Origin: Eutreptiella sp. 'Long Island Sound 2002'
Taxonomy: Eukaryota; Euglenozoa; Euglenophyceae; Eutreptiales; Eutreptiaceae
DNA: 64,000 nt
Assembly: GCA_964036045.1 (NCBI GenBank)
Contig: OZ038378.1
Coordinates: 23,294,935-23,358,934 of the forward strand
Direction of reading: 5' to 3'
Below, piece by piece: positions 33,495 through 44,191 of this stretch (position 1 is its first letter; every line of letters begins with the position of its first letter). The position numbers and the translations under genes were made by a program. The notes under the pieces are model-generated. The model was not told the origin of the DNA. It made no database searches and saw only the letters and a list, made by a program, of their open reading frames with translations.

Positions 33495-34261
33495 GGACGC
33501 GGCCCACCCCCCCCCCCCCCAACAGTGGTACTCTGTTCCACAACACGTCGTGCGCGTCGTACGCGTTGCGCGCGTATTCCACGCGTGGCTCTCCATGTGT
33601 CCCCGGAGTCACACCGATTCGTTCTGCGCGTTCCGGACGTTGTGCGCGTCGTAGAACCTTTTTTGAAATTCGTCCAGAACGCCTAGAACATTTCATGTGT
33701 CTCTCGTCACAAATGATGTCTCCGTAGACAAAGGAATTGATATACCATCCATATTGCAATATATATCCCAAGGCACCTTTCCAAAGAACACCTACGTCTC
33801 CAACTCCTCATTCAGCGACATGTAACCCAACACACAGTCATACACCTTTTGGGTCAGAACATAGTAACCTTGATACTTGTCATGGGAAACAGGGATGTCA
33901 TCATGCACCACATTTGCAAAAGGAATTGTTTTGTTTTACCACACAATTTTACCACACACTCCATGGATCGGTGACATCATCTTGAGATCTTGAGAGCAAG
34001 GGTTGTGAGGCAAACATGCATGTATGTACCCTTCGTGAACGGACGTTAAGTGGCCGTTTGAATAATTGCGTGAATTTCACGTGAATTTACCCAAATTTTG
34101 AGGTTTTTGGGGGAAAATGCCATATTATTGGTTCATTCCGAGAGATTTGAGGGGCCAAAATTCCTCCCCTAGCATCGTTACGCATCATCCAATGAAGGTC
34201 CTGCCCCAAAAGCATCCATCATGTCCGAACCGTGCCCAAAACGAGAGGTGCCGAAACCCGG

Positions 34262-34385
34262 CAAGCCTGTAGCCGATTCACGGCCGTGAATTCACGTGAA
34301 TTCGTACGAAATTCACACGAATTCGCACGAATTTCGTACGAATTTCGTACGAATTTCACGTGAATTCACGTGAATTCATACCAAT
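34262..34385. repeat. TTCGTACGAA palindrome cluster 1
   Basis: Tandem, slightly varied copies of ACGAATTTCGTACGAA and CACGTGAATTCACGTG-like units. Other clusters lie at 35,697-35,835, 36,330-36,445 and 37,998-38,070. Confidence 0.9.
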
Positions 34386-34766
34386 TTCACCCTTGTGCAC
34401 CCCCTCATTTGTCCTAACCCCCGGGGTACCTCCCCCCCAAACACCCCTGCAGGCACCCTGGCTACAGGCAACATGTGCACATGTGTGTGGGTGTGCCTTT
34501 GTGTGGGGTGTGTGGGTTTGTGTGGGTTTGTGTATGGTTGTATGGTTGGGTTTGCATGTGGGTGGATGCGTGACTTCCTGTTTGTTTCTACGTGCGGGCG
34601 TGCGTCTGTGTGTTGGTGTGTGTGAGGATGTGGGGGCCACCCGACCACATACGCACACAAACCCGTCCCAAACCTCACACCAACACCCACACACCCACAC
34701 ACACAACCACGGACCCATGGATACACACCCACACACAAACACGCACCCACGCGCACAAACCAATCA

Positions 34767-34797
<31 letters not shown>

Positions 34798-35696
34798 CAC
34801 ACCCACAATGATCCCGCCCCACACACCTAACCACGACACATCCACTATGCAGGTGTGCGTGCGTATGTGTGGCTGGGCAGTGTGTGGGTGTGGGTGGGGT
34901 GGCGGGGCGGTTTGATTCCACTAATGGCATGTGGGTGTGCGTGTGGGGGGGGGGGGGTACGTGTACGACTGTCTGTGAGGATGTGAGGAGCACCAAACCA
35001 TGCACATATACGCACAAGCCTTACACACACACACACGCGCACACCCTTCCCGCACCTCGCACCAACACGCGCGGACACACAAACACACAGAACCACACAC
35101 CCAACTACACATGGACACACCGACCCACATACACGCATCCGCACAAACCATACGCATACACACACACACAGAATCACCCCCCTAAACATTTAACCGTGAC
35201 ACATCCACTGTCCAGGTACATATGAGGGTGTGTGGGCGGGCAGTGTGTGGGTATGGGTCGAGTGGGGGGCTGTTTGCTTTCATTGAGGGTATGTGTGTGT
35301 TTGTGCATGGGTGTGTGTCTCTGTGTGTGGGGGGGGTGTATGATTGTCTTTTTGGTTATGGGTGTGGGCGTGCGCCTGTGTGTGTGGGGCGGGTGAGGAT
35401 GTGAGGAGCACCAAACTAGATATACGCACAAGCCATACACACACACACACATACACACACACACATACAGACACACCCTTCCCGCACCTCACACCAACAC
35501 GCGCATACAAACAAACACACACAACCGGACACCCAACTACACATGGACACAACGACCCACCCACACACACACACACACACACATCCGCAGAAACCCATCC
35601 ACACACACAGGCAGACACACATGTGGGTGTGGGGACTTCGTTATTGCATAGGTGGTGTTGGTGTGGCTCTTTTGCAAGTGTCCTGCAAAAATGGTA

Positions 35697-35835
35697 AGAA
35701 ATTCGCACGAATTTCGCACGAAATTCGTGCGAATTTCGTACGAATTTCGTGCGAATTTCGTACGAAATTCGTCCCCAAAGTGTACCCCGAATGTGGTTGT
35801 TACGAATTTCGTACGAATTTCGACCAATTTGCATG
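35697..35835. repeat. TTCGTACGAA palindrome cluster 2
   Basis: Alternating CGAATTTCGTACGAAATTCG-type units, each a perfect or near-perfect palindrome. Confidence 0.9.
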
Positions 35836-35879
35836 AATTTGTATCATTTTTATGCAGAACAAACACACTCAGCCCATAG

Positions 35880-35985
35880 CACACAGCACAGCAACACAAC
35901 AACAACACAGAAGAACAACATAGTCACCCCATATCACACAGCACAGCAACACAACAACAACACAGAAGAACAACACAGTCAGGTC
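35880..35985. repeat. 57-bp tandem duplication
   Basis: The segment with ACACAGCACAGCAACACAAC and AACACAGAAGAACAACA occurs twice in a row. Confidence 0.8.
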
Positions 35986-36329
35986 ATCAGCAACAGTCAC
36001 CAGTGAGGAGCAGCAGACAGACGAAGCACAACAAGCAGCAAGGAAAACAGCGATACCAACGCAGTCGAAAAGCAGGCATTAAACACACATAATGACATTC
36101 AGCAGCAACAAACACAAACGAAAGACAGTCACAAACTACAAACAACACAAAAGTATTGTCCCACATGATTCAACAAAACCACCCAAGAACCCAAGAACCA
36201 CCAATGCATGCACATATCACCCAGGCACGCACACACCATGCACCCACGCCCACACAAACAACAACCCCTCCGACCAGGCACACCCACACACACACAAAAA
36301 TGACACAAATTCATGCAAATTGTTTGAAC

Positions 36330-36445
36330 TTCGTACGAATTTCGTAGGAAATTCGTAACAACCACATTCACGGTACGTATTGAGGGACGAAATTCGTACG
36401 AAATTCGCACGAATTTCGTACGAAATTCGTACGAATTTCGTACCA
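36330..36445. repeat. TTCGTACGAA palindrome cluster 3
   Basis: Same palindromic units as at 34.3 and 35.7 kb, split by about 40 bases of unrelated sequence that resembles the spacer of cluster 2. Confidence 0.9.
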
Positions 36446-36601
36446 TTTTTGCAGGACACTGCACGAAGAGCCACACCAACACCACCTATGCATGTACCGG
36501 AGTCCCCACACCCACACACATTTCCCTATACCTGCCCCCCCCGGCACCCACACACACATACACACACACACACACCGCACAGACACACACACCAAGGCCC
36601 G

Positions 36602-37110
36602 CTACACTGCAGTCTGAGAGGTATCCTCACCGCACAGTGCCAAATCGACAGTGGTTGAGGCCTCGGCCTCGCTAAGAGCGTCACCGGCGCGCAGCAGTTG
36701 CGCATACGTCCCCTGCGCCACACTTAGCTCCTGATGTGCCTCGATCAGCCTGCCACGCGGCACTGTAGCCTCGTTCACCTTGTGGGTGGTGAACACAACA
36801 CTGCGGCGGCCGCACGATCGTTGCTGGAAGCGATGTTGTCGGGCGTCCCGCAGTGCTGGGACCACAAACTTTGCGGGTAAACGGGGACACAAAGAACGAA
36901 CGGCGTGCAGTTGCGCATACGCCCCCTGCACCGCACTCAGCTCCTGCTGTGCCTCGATCAGCCTGCCACGCGGCACTGTCCGCGCCTCGTTCACCTTGTG
37001 GTTGGTGAACACAACACTGCGGCGGCCGCACGAGCGTTGCCGTAAGCGATGTTGTCGGGCGTCCCGCAGTGCTGGGACCACAAACTTTGCGGGTACTGTC
37101 CAGAGTACAA
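36602..37110 (-). pseudogene. tandemly duplicated gene fragment inside the 4.3-kb element
   Basis: Two direct copies (about 36,677-36,890 and 36,900-37,099) of a roughly 200-base GC-rich segment differ by a few substitutions and small in-frame indels. One minus-strand frame of 159 codons runs through both. Each copy encodes [19 protein letters not shown] and NEA..[14 protein letters not shown], the last part helical. GC-rich composition differs from the surrounding CA repeats, suggesting capture of host sequence. Function unknown. Confidence 0.6.
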
Positions 37111-37116
37111 GAAACC

Positions 37117-37139
37117 GACTTTACACACACACACACACA

Positions 37140-37188
<49 letters not shown>

Positions 37189-37255
37189 CGTGAGGTGACC
37201 AAAGAACCAAGCACACACATTTCCCTACACCTGCCCCCCGGCACACACACACACA

Positions 37256-37292
<37 letters not shown>

Positions 37293-37342
37293 ATACACAC
37301 CCATACACAAACACACACACCCAAACACAAACACACACATAC
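37117..37342. repeat. two (CA)n microsatellite tracts
   Basis: CA repeats at about 37,121-37,187 and 37,236-37,342, with minor interruptions. The reverse-strand Cys/Val frames over them are not genes. Confidence 0.95.
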
Positions 37343-37683
37343 CTGTTTGCTTTCATATCAACACAGATCACGTCAAAAGTTAGGGCAGAGATGGCCCAGC
37401 ACTTGCGGTCACCCTGCCAAGTGTCGACGGCCAGTGCTGGGAGCATACTGTAAAGTCGGCGCTGACTTGATTATTTGCTGCCAAAGCATGAGCAACTAGC
37501 ACATGAGAGCCATGGGGATACACAAAACCTGTGAAGAGGAAAAGGATACCCTCCCTAACCTTAACCGCACTGCAACAAGCAAGACACCCTCATAACCCCA
37601 CACCCAGACACTCAGGGGGTGTAAGTGGGGGGTCTCCTTGCCCCCCCCCCCCTCCCAACCCTAGACGTGGTTGATTACGCTCC

Positions 37684-37876
37684 TATGGTTTGACCCAATG
37701 GACCCCCCCACCCCACCCTCATGCATCTACTAGCAACTATAACCTTTGCCCTTCCAAACAACTGTGTGAGCAATGCAACAATGGTTTGACCCCAACGGAC
37801 CCCCCCACCACTGCATCCACTATCACCTATAACCTATGCCCTTCCCAACAAATTTGTGAGCAATGCAACAAAGATT
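37684..37876. repeat. ~100-bp tandem duplication
   Basis: Two copies of GGTTTGACCC...GGACCCCCCCACC...TATAACCT.TGCCCTTCC...TGTGAGCAATGCAACAA. Confidence 0.8.
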
Positions 37877-37997
37877 AAGAAATGTAATGTGTATTGTTTT
37901 GATTTGTTATTTGTGTTGTAGTGTAGAATACATCTAGGCTAGAATGATTCCTGTTCTAGTCTACAAATAGCAGCGACAAGACAAAATTGGGGCCGAT

Positions 37998-38070
37998 TCA
38001 TACGAATTCGCACGAAATTCGCACGAAATTCGTACGAAGTTCGTACGAATTCGTACGAATTTCGTGCGAA
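37998..38070. repeat. TTCGTACGAA palindrome cluster 4
   Basis: ACGAATTCGCACGAAATTCG-type units near the right end, followed by GTGAATTT repeats to about 38,145. Confidence 0.9.
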
Positions 38071-38371
38071 TTTCACATTCTCGTGGATCTATGAATCTAG
38101 CGTGAATTTATGCGTGAATTTGGGTGCGTGAATTTCACATTCACGCGAATCTCACCAAATGTGTTGAACCATGCGACTACTTCAAACCTCTAAATTGCAC
38201 ACATTTGTTGGATCTTACTTTGGGCGAAGATAGCACGACAAAAGCACACAATGGCACCAAGTTACGGGCAAAAACCAGCAAAAATAGGTGAAATTCACGG
38301 TACCGTGAATCTCGGATTCAAACGGCCGGTTCACGAAGGGTACATACAAAGCAATGGTGCAACCATGGTTG

Positions 38372-38425
38372 GCTAGGTGGCTGGCTAGCCCCCCCCCCCC
38401 CCCCTCCCCCCCCCCTGGCTGGCGC
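38372..38425. repeat. C-rich direct repeat, right copy
   Basis: GGCTAGGTGGCTGG, long C-runs, then CTGGCTGGCGC, matching 27,244-27,335 in the same orientation. Confidence 0.6.
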
Positions 38426-39632
38426 AGCTCCAAACGATGCACTAGAGGCATAGGAACACACCACCGTCCATTACGGACGAGCTTGTTATCCACCAACCTC
38501 ACCCCATCCGGGAAGTTGCCATTCAAGGCATCTTGCCACATTTTTTTGTAGCGGTCACAACTTGGGTAGTGTGTAGCCCAATTTATCGTAAAAACATTGG
38601 GAGCATCCTCCCCATGAAATTGGATAGGTGTTGCCTTCTTATGAGACTTCCAAGATTTTTTTCTCTTTACCATTTGCTCCAGTCTTCGAAGCTTTTTCTT
38701 TTGCTTCGTCCCCCCCCCCACTGGAGCCGAAGCCTGAGGGAGTGGATCACCCCTGGGTGCCCCAGTAGCCCGGGGCATCGCTTTAGGGCCGGACCTGGTA
38801 ACAACGGGCGTCACAACCGCCCTAAACACAAGGAGGCGGGCGAGGAGTTCCTCCTTCTCGGCCGCCATCATGTCCCGCATGACCCCGTCCGCTTGGGCTG
38901 TCCCATGTACGGACACATCGCCCAATGCCGGGTTAGCCAGGTATGCCCAACGGGACAAGAAATCACCCACGGGGTTTACGGGCCCGGGCGCGTATACCAC
39001 ATGGAGGTCAAATTTAGAAAACAATTCATGCCAACGCGCTTGGCGTGGAGAGGGACCCCCCACGGTTTTGAGGTCCTCCGTAGCCCAATTTTCAAGGCTA
39101 CGGTGGTCCGTACGGACCTCCACTCTTTTGTTCCCAGCCAACCATGCCATTTGAGAAGTGCCGCCACTATGGCATAGCACTCTTTTTCCCTCGGGCTCCA
39201 AATGAGTTGGCTGCCTGACGATTTACGAGAGAAAAAGGCAAGGGGGCGGAGGGCACCATAGGGACCTTCTTGTCGTAGGGCCGCCCCCCACCGCCTAATT
39301 ACTAGCGTCCGGGGTGAGGACAAAGTCCTTATCCCAATCGGCTAGTTGGAGGGGAACAATATCCGTGATAGCACGCTTAAGCTTTAAAAAGGCCTCATTG
39401 GCCGAAGGGTTCCACGTTAGGCCTATCTTTTTCCCATTCTCATGCTTAGGCAAATCCTTCAACATATTAATCAAAGGGGTAGCTATGGAGGCGTAGATTT
39501 GGACATATCCCGAATAATAGTTGGCGAGCCCCAAAAACCCCCGGAGCTTACGAACATTATCCGGTTTTGTCCAACGCTCAAGCGCCAACGTTTTCCCTGG
39601 CGCCGGCCGACGTGTGTCATTTTCCAACACAT
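38426..39632 (-). pseudogene. Ty3/gypsy RT-thumb and RNase H fragment
   Basis: Minus strand. The RT thumb/connection has RKLRGFLGLANYYSGYV and TPLINMLKD. RNase H begins at FVLTPDASN and continues in another frame with WGAALRQEGPYGALRPLAFFSRK-type sequence, then SPREKECYAIV and RTDHRSLENW. The tether includes FDLHVVYAPGPVNPVGDFLSRW, and the segment leads to NGRWCVPMPLVHRL just before insertion 1. An in-frame TAG replaces the usual Tyr after DASN, and there are at least two frameshifts near G-runs. Its 5' edge at 39,632 abuts insertion 2. Confidence 0.85.
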
Positions 39633-39790
39633 CCCTGCGTGCGCGCTACAGGGTATTGCCGCGCGAAGGCTCAGTGCGCACTACAAAACTATAGCGCGCG
39701 TCATCGCGCGCGCTATACCTCGGGGTCTTGGGTTTGTAACCCCATGTCCTAATAAGCAGGGCAAAAACGCCTATTTTTCTAAAGTTTCAG

Positions 39791-41611
39791 ATGCTTCCGG
39801 CACCGCATGTGACGCTGTCAATGTCAGGAAAGATTGCCAGCATTTTGGGCCCCCACTATGGGTGGTCCCTGTGGAAGAACGAGGACCTTTTGGCGGACCC
39901 AGTTGAGTTTTTTTGCTCAGGGTCTGCCGTCCAACGGTCTTTGTGGGCCAAGTTGGAAAAAAGGGTCCCCGTGTCTGAAGCAGAGAAGAAGCGTCGCAGG
40001 ACCGAGGCTGCCAACGCCGTCACACCCCTGTCAGTGGTGGACTTCGTCCTGCTCCTGAAGATTCCAAGAAGAAGGTATTATTGCGCGCGCTTTGCATGTG
40101 ACATTGCGCGCACTTCCGCTCATAGCACGCGCTTCGTTGACTTCTGCGCGCGCTATGTCCTCATGTTGCGCGCGCTATTTTACTCAAGTACAAAGATTTG
40201 ATTACTTGGACGAGAAGTAAGGTCCCCACACACCTTTTTTCTCTCCCGTCCTCTGCTAGTTTCGCCACAGAATGGAACCAGCTTGCAAGTAGGCAGCATT
40301 TACAGGTTGCCGTGCACACAGATGGGGTCACAGTCTTTTCGCAGTGGCCCCTGCAGCACTTTTTTGACTATATATTTTCCTTTGATTCCATTGTTTCTAA
40401 CCTCCAATACCCCAGGGAGTGCCAAGGAGAGCTGTGGATCATTGTGAGGGGGGATGGGTTGCCTTGTGGGGGGGAATCGTGGTGCCAGATGTCCATTTCC
40501 TTTGCCAACCATGGTCACTTGGCAAGGACGTTGTCCTACCACTGGACTGTTAACGTCGCCCTTTGTGGTGAGAAGTCCACCTCTGTGTTTTCCCAGGTCT
40601 GGGCTAACAATCTTGCTTTTCTGCAGAGTGCCCTTGACAGTGGTGTGGTTCCCATCCGGGGTGCATCGAGACGCTGCACGATTTTCTGCGGTGGGGATAG
40701 CCCTTGGCTGCGTCGGTTGTCGGGTGTCACTACACATTGGATGGCAGGTAGTCTGTTCAGTTACATGACGTGGTGCAAGTCCAGTGCAACGCGGTTGCCA
40801 CAGGATGTGGATAGAACTACCGAGCGAGATGAGCAGTTGCTAGGGCTTATTGCACCTGGGGCCAAGTGCAGGCCCATGGATATATCTGGTGTTGTCCAGA
40901 GCAGGTTGTTGAAGGTGCGCGCGCTACATGCTATCTAGTGCGCGCAATGACCGTGCACTATCGCGCGCGCTATGCCGTATTCAAGCGCCGGAACCCTTGA
41001 AATCGCGATATACAATTGGAAGTGGCGTGCTATGACTACGCACTTCAAATGAGCCTCCAATTTGAAATGCATTGACAGACACAGAGATTTGTTCCTTTTC
41101 GTCCGTTTTTTGTGGTGATTTCGATTTTTTTGTTACTGCATTTTCCTTTTTGTATTACTGCTGGAACAGGGGTACTTTAATGTAACCCTCTTGCCCATGC
41201 AGCCCGTGGGCTGGGGGTATTCGCCTCCTGCAGCACCGCCAACAACTGCTGCAGGGGCCACAGGAGCAGGTGCGACACCGCAACCACCGCCACATGCAGC
41301 TGTACAACCGGGACTCCAGCAGCCGTCCACGACGCCGTGGAGCATGCAGCCACAAGTACTTAAGGTACTAAGGTAATTGCCGTTACTGTTTCCGTTGCGC
41401 GTGCTACGCTCTTGTTGTGCGTGCTAGTTGTCTCGTTGTGCGCACTACGCACGTCCTCGTTGCGCGTGCTTTGTCCTGTTTTCCGCAGACGCTGTCCCAG
41501 CAGCTGACCCAGTTCTCCCCAGCTGAGCCTCTGTGGCCCGCGCCGCAGTCCCCGTTACGAGCAGCCTCACAGCAGCTGTCTCCCATGCTGTTCCCCGGTG
41601 GGTCGCCCACC
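39791..41611 (+). CDS. transposase-like gene of the 15-kb element, 5' exons
   Basis: Exons 39,791-40,074, 40,196-40,216, 40,260-40,914, 41,203-41,355 (or a little longer) and 41,489-41,611 join in frame through GT-AG introns. Exon 1 starts at a plausible ATG (MLPAPHVTLSMSGK). Exon 3 encodes ELWIIVRGDGLPCGG and, about 95 residues later, CTIFCGGDSPWLRRLSG. The spaced Asp residues in an alternating strand/helix setting resemble the RNase H-fold core of DDE-type transposases found in many protist TEs. This is inference from pattern, not a family match. Exons 4-5 are Pro/Gln/Ala-rich. Exon 5 is broken by element a; the coding sequence resumes at 50,760 in the same frame. Confidence 0.6.
40075..41488 (+). 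repeat. introns carrying GCGCGCTAT motifs
   Basis: Introns 40,075-40,195, 40,915-41,202 and 41,356-41,488 contain GCGCGCGCTAT, GCGCGCTTT or GCGTGCTA(T/C/G)-type words several times each. The short intron 40,217-40,259 lacks them. The words resemble the ends of the 15-kb element (CTATAGCGCGC, GCGTGCGCGC). Introns 51,731-51,855 and 52,459-52,573, and the 3' flank 53,543-53,620, show the same motif. Confidence 0.7.
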
Positions 41612-41816
41612 TGGGGCTTGGGGTGTAACACAGTAAGGGGGTGCATATAGTAACCCCCCCTTACTGAGTTTGACTTTGCCCCCCCTCCCAAACATGTGTC
41701 CCGGTTGTTTTTCTCCACCTTGGGTGGTCCAACACACTTCCCTATGTCCACTCTAGAGGTGTATAACTTCGTTTACCCGGAACTCCATGGTGTGTCGATT
41801 TCTTGAAACCCCCCCA

Positions 41817-42000
41817 AAAACTCAGTAACCCCCCTTACTGCCACCCTTACTACCGCAGTAACCCAACTCAGTAAGGGGGGTTACTGACCCCCTTAGTGAC
41901 TCGGTAACCCCCTTACTCACTCAGTAACCCCCCCGAACCGACCCCCCTTACTGAGTTAGTAACCCCCTTACTGACCCCCCTTACTGTGTTTTAACCGTAG
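41817..42000. repeat. AGTAACCCCC palindrome array, left end of element a
   Basis: At least eight units of (C)AGTAACCCCC or its complement GGGGGTTACTG(A), many as back-to-back palindromes. A matching array lies at 50,397-50,575. Confidence 0.9.
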
Positions 42001-42041
42001 CAACACTAGGGCATGAAGAAATCGGGCAAGTATCAAATGTA

Positions 42042-43705
42042 TCACTCAGCCCTTCGTCGTTTGCGTGCCAACAAAGCCTCCCCTTGTCCTCCCTTGGCCT
42101 TGCGCAATTGTACACCCACCGCGAGTGCATCCGTGTTGACCACATGGGCCATACCACGCCTCGTCACTCGCGGCTTCTTCAAGCACCAACCTCTCATGCT
42201 GTTTTTCAACCGGACTTTGAAGGTCCGGTTGCGGTACTCAATGGGGATGCTAGAGAACAGGTACAAAGACCTATACATCCCCAAAATTTTGCCACTGTGA
42301 CACGCGGCCCAATGGGCCCACGGTGTGGGCTTCCACCCCAAGGCACTCCAACACTCGCCAAACTGACTGGCATGTGCCTGAGCTTGGGCAACTTGAGTGG
42401 GGGTGAGGTATACTCCTTTTCCCTCCACAGACTATACATACCTGCGAAAGACCGCAACAATAGCTTAATGAGGACATGGGCACGCATTCCTCTCTCCCCG
42501 ACCACCTCACACTCAAAGTGGCTACACAAGATCACAACCAACTTGTGTGGTGTTTGGTGATTCTTCCAGAACAATGCACTGGAGGTCAGACTAAACTTTC
42601 CGTCCTTTGTTTGTTTCTGCTGCAAGCGTTCAGCAGGTGGGATTGCCTCTGCCTCAGCTTGTACATGCTGATGGAGTTCCTGTAATTCCTTCACAGCACC
42701 ACGCTTGCTGCGGTCGGCTGCTACCCAATCCTCAACCATCCAACCCACCCGTGTCACAATGGCATTTAAAACACGGCAGGCACAATGATTATAATCACCA
42801 ATGCGCCGCCTTGGTGGGACGGAGGTAAGAAAAGAGCCCCAACGGCACAGGGCCTCGACAAAATCGGTGGGAACCATGCTAGCTTCCCACATTGCCACAA
42901 CACCAACACTTGTCGCCAGGGTTACTGACTAACATCAGCTTTCCATCCCCGGTGACAAAGACCTCAAAAGTGTACCTTGTACCCCCCCACATTATATATC
43001 CCTATCCTGCTCAAGGTCTTCAACATCCCTGTCTAGGCCGGCAAGCCGGTCGACGGCACGGAGGCATCGTCCATCGTCAGGACCATCAAGGGCCCACCAT
43101 GTGGCCCACCTCCTTACATCGCTGGCTCGACTCGGGGTACCCCACACGTGGACGTAGACGTCACAGCGCGTGGCCGATGTGCGCCACAGGGGTGTGGCAT
43201 CTGGGGCTACAATGACCTTGATCTTAGTGTCCGTAGGGGGAGGCATTTGGCACTGTTGTGCCAATGCAACTTGTGTGCTCACCACATTCCATAGTGGGAC
43301 AGCGGCAGCGGCTCTTTGGGACATGCCACTGCCAAAGACAGCCATCGGGTGGGCCGTGTAGGGGCGCATGTGGCGGCGGGCTTTATCCAAGTCGGCCCGC
43401 GTGCAAGTGCGTGGCAGCTTGTATAACTGCCGCACACTAGCTTGCATGTCGATCATCCGCTCAACAAGGGAAGCAGCCTCCTCCACCGGGGTATCAGAGT
43501 CGTCACCGCCGTCACTTGGGATGCCCAAGGTTATCCCCGTGCCCGCTATGGCAACGTTGGTGACGTTGGTGCCTAGCATTCCGCTTGCCACGCGTGCAAG
43601 GCACTTCTTGCGTTGTGCCTTGGTCTTCAGGTCTTTGAGGGCTTCCAGTGGTGTAAGGGTGAGACGTTGTAGGTGCGCCTCAAACGTATCCACCGCCGCT
43701 TCCAT
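42042..43705 (-). pseudogene. transposase-like protein of element a, broken
   Basis: Starts at ATG 43,705 (MEAAVDTFEAHLQRL). Landmarks shared with the element b protein: LPRTCTRADLDKARRHM, VAPDATPLWRTSATR (first Asp), FVTGDGKLML followed by GDKCWCC (second Asp and Cys pair), RWGSFLTSV...GDYNHCACRVLNAI, and near the end FSSIPIEYRNRTFKVRLKN. Breaks: a TAA and frameshift near 42,970-42,995 and a further frame change near 42,400. Predicted to be an RNase H-fold transposase; the superfamily is not established. The paired gene upstream encodes a dioxygenase-like protein. Confidence 0.6.
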
Positions 43706-43837
43706 TATAAAAAGCTGTGCACAAGGAAAACGGCAAGCCCAAACCCACACCCATGACAGAACTGTGACAAAGGGGCAAAACAGGCAGCAATGCATACAAA
43801 AAATAGCAAAGGCAAAAAAGGAAAGAAACACATTCAC

Positions 43838-44191
43838 CTGATGGCATGCACACATGTAGTCCCCCTTCTTGCCGTGGGGGTCGTCCCGCACGTGACCCGA
43901 GGCCGCCAGCACGGAGATGTCCATAATGGACATGCGGGGGGGCAGCAGGTTCCACCGCCAGGCCGTCACCTCGTCGTTGTCAGTGGTGGGCACTTGGAAC
44001 CCTGCAAATCGACCCCCATTAACAACGAGGATGGTGCCCGGCCTGGTCTTCAGGACCATGCGGCAATTAACCGCCGACACCCGGCTGCGGTAGCGGGGCG
44101 TCATCCTCGTGTTGCATCCGGAATGGGCAGTCACTCGGCGCCGGGGTGGTGTCTTGAGGGACAGGGCTAGCATCGAACGGCACAGCAGCAT
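43838..44191 (-). CDS. additional coding segment of element a
   Basis: Open minus-strand segment ending at a possible donor (CATCAG|GTGAATG). It encodes a beta-rich stretch with NCRMVLKTRPGTILVVNGG and WRWNLLPPRMSIMDI. It overlaps the tail of the dioxygenase-like gene in another frame and is probably its C-terminal part after a frameshift, or a separate exon. Confidence 0.4.

Larger units (their letters stand above)
34021..38347. mobile_element. 4.3-kb non-autonomous inverted-repeat element
   Basis: Left end (34,021) and right end (reverse complement from 38,347) share TGTATGTACCCTTCGTGAAC exactly, then GGCCGTTTGAAT (after about ten extra bases on the left) and GTGAATTTCAC. The interior has no transposase. 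It holds CA/GT microsatellites, four clusters of TTCGTACGAA palindromes and a duplicated gene fragment. No target duplication seen. Confidence 0.75.
27231..38425. mobile_element. 11.2-kb insertion 1 in the gypsy pol gene
   Basis: Its ends read GCGCCTAGCC (left, plus) and GCGCCAGCC (right, minus), weak inverted ends, with no obvious target duplication. Removing it joins the RNase H and integrase pieces in frame. It contains the multi-exon gene at 28.2-31.3 kb, the piggyBac gene and the 4.3-kb inverted-repeat element. Whether it arrived as one unit is unknown. Confidence 0.5.

Noticed and set aside
33376-33771. Minus-strand protein overlapping the end of the piggyBac gene
   Set aside because: It runs antisense to conserved transposase sequence and across CG-rich intron-like motifs, with no recognisable domain.
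34021-38347. CRISPR-like array from the regularly repeated palindromes
   Set aside because: Units are contiguous or irregular, with no unique spacers of constant size, and the window is eukaryotic.
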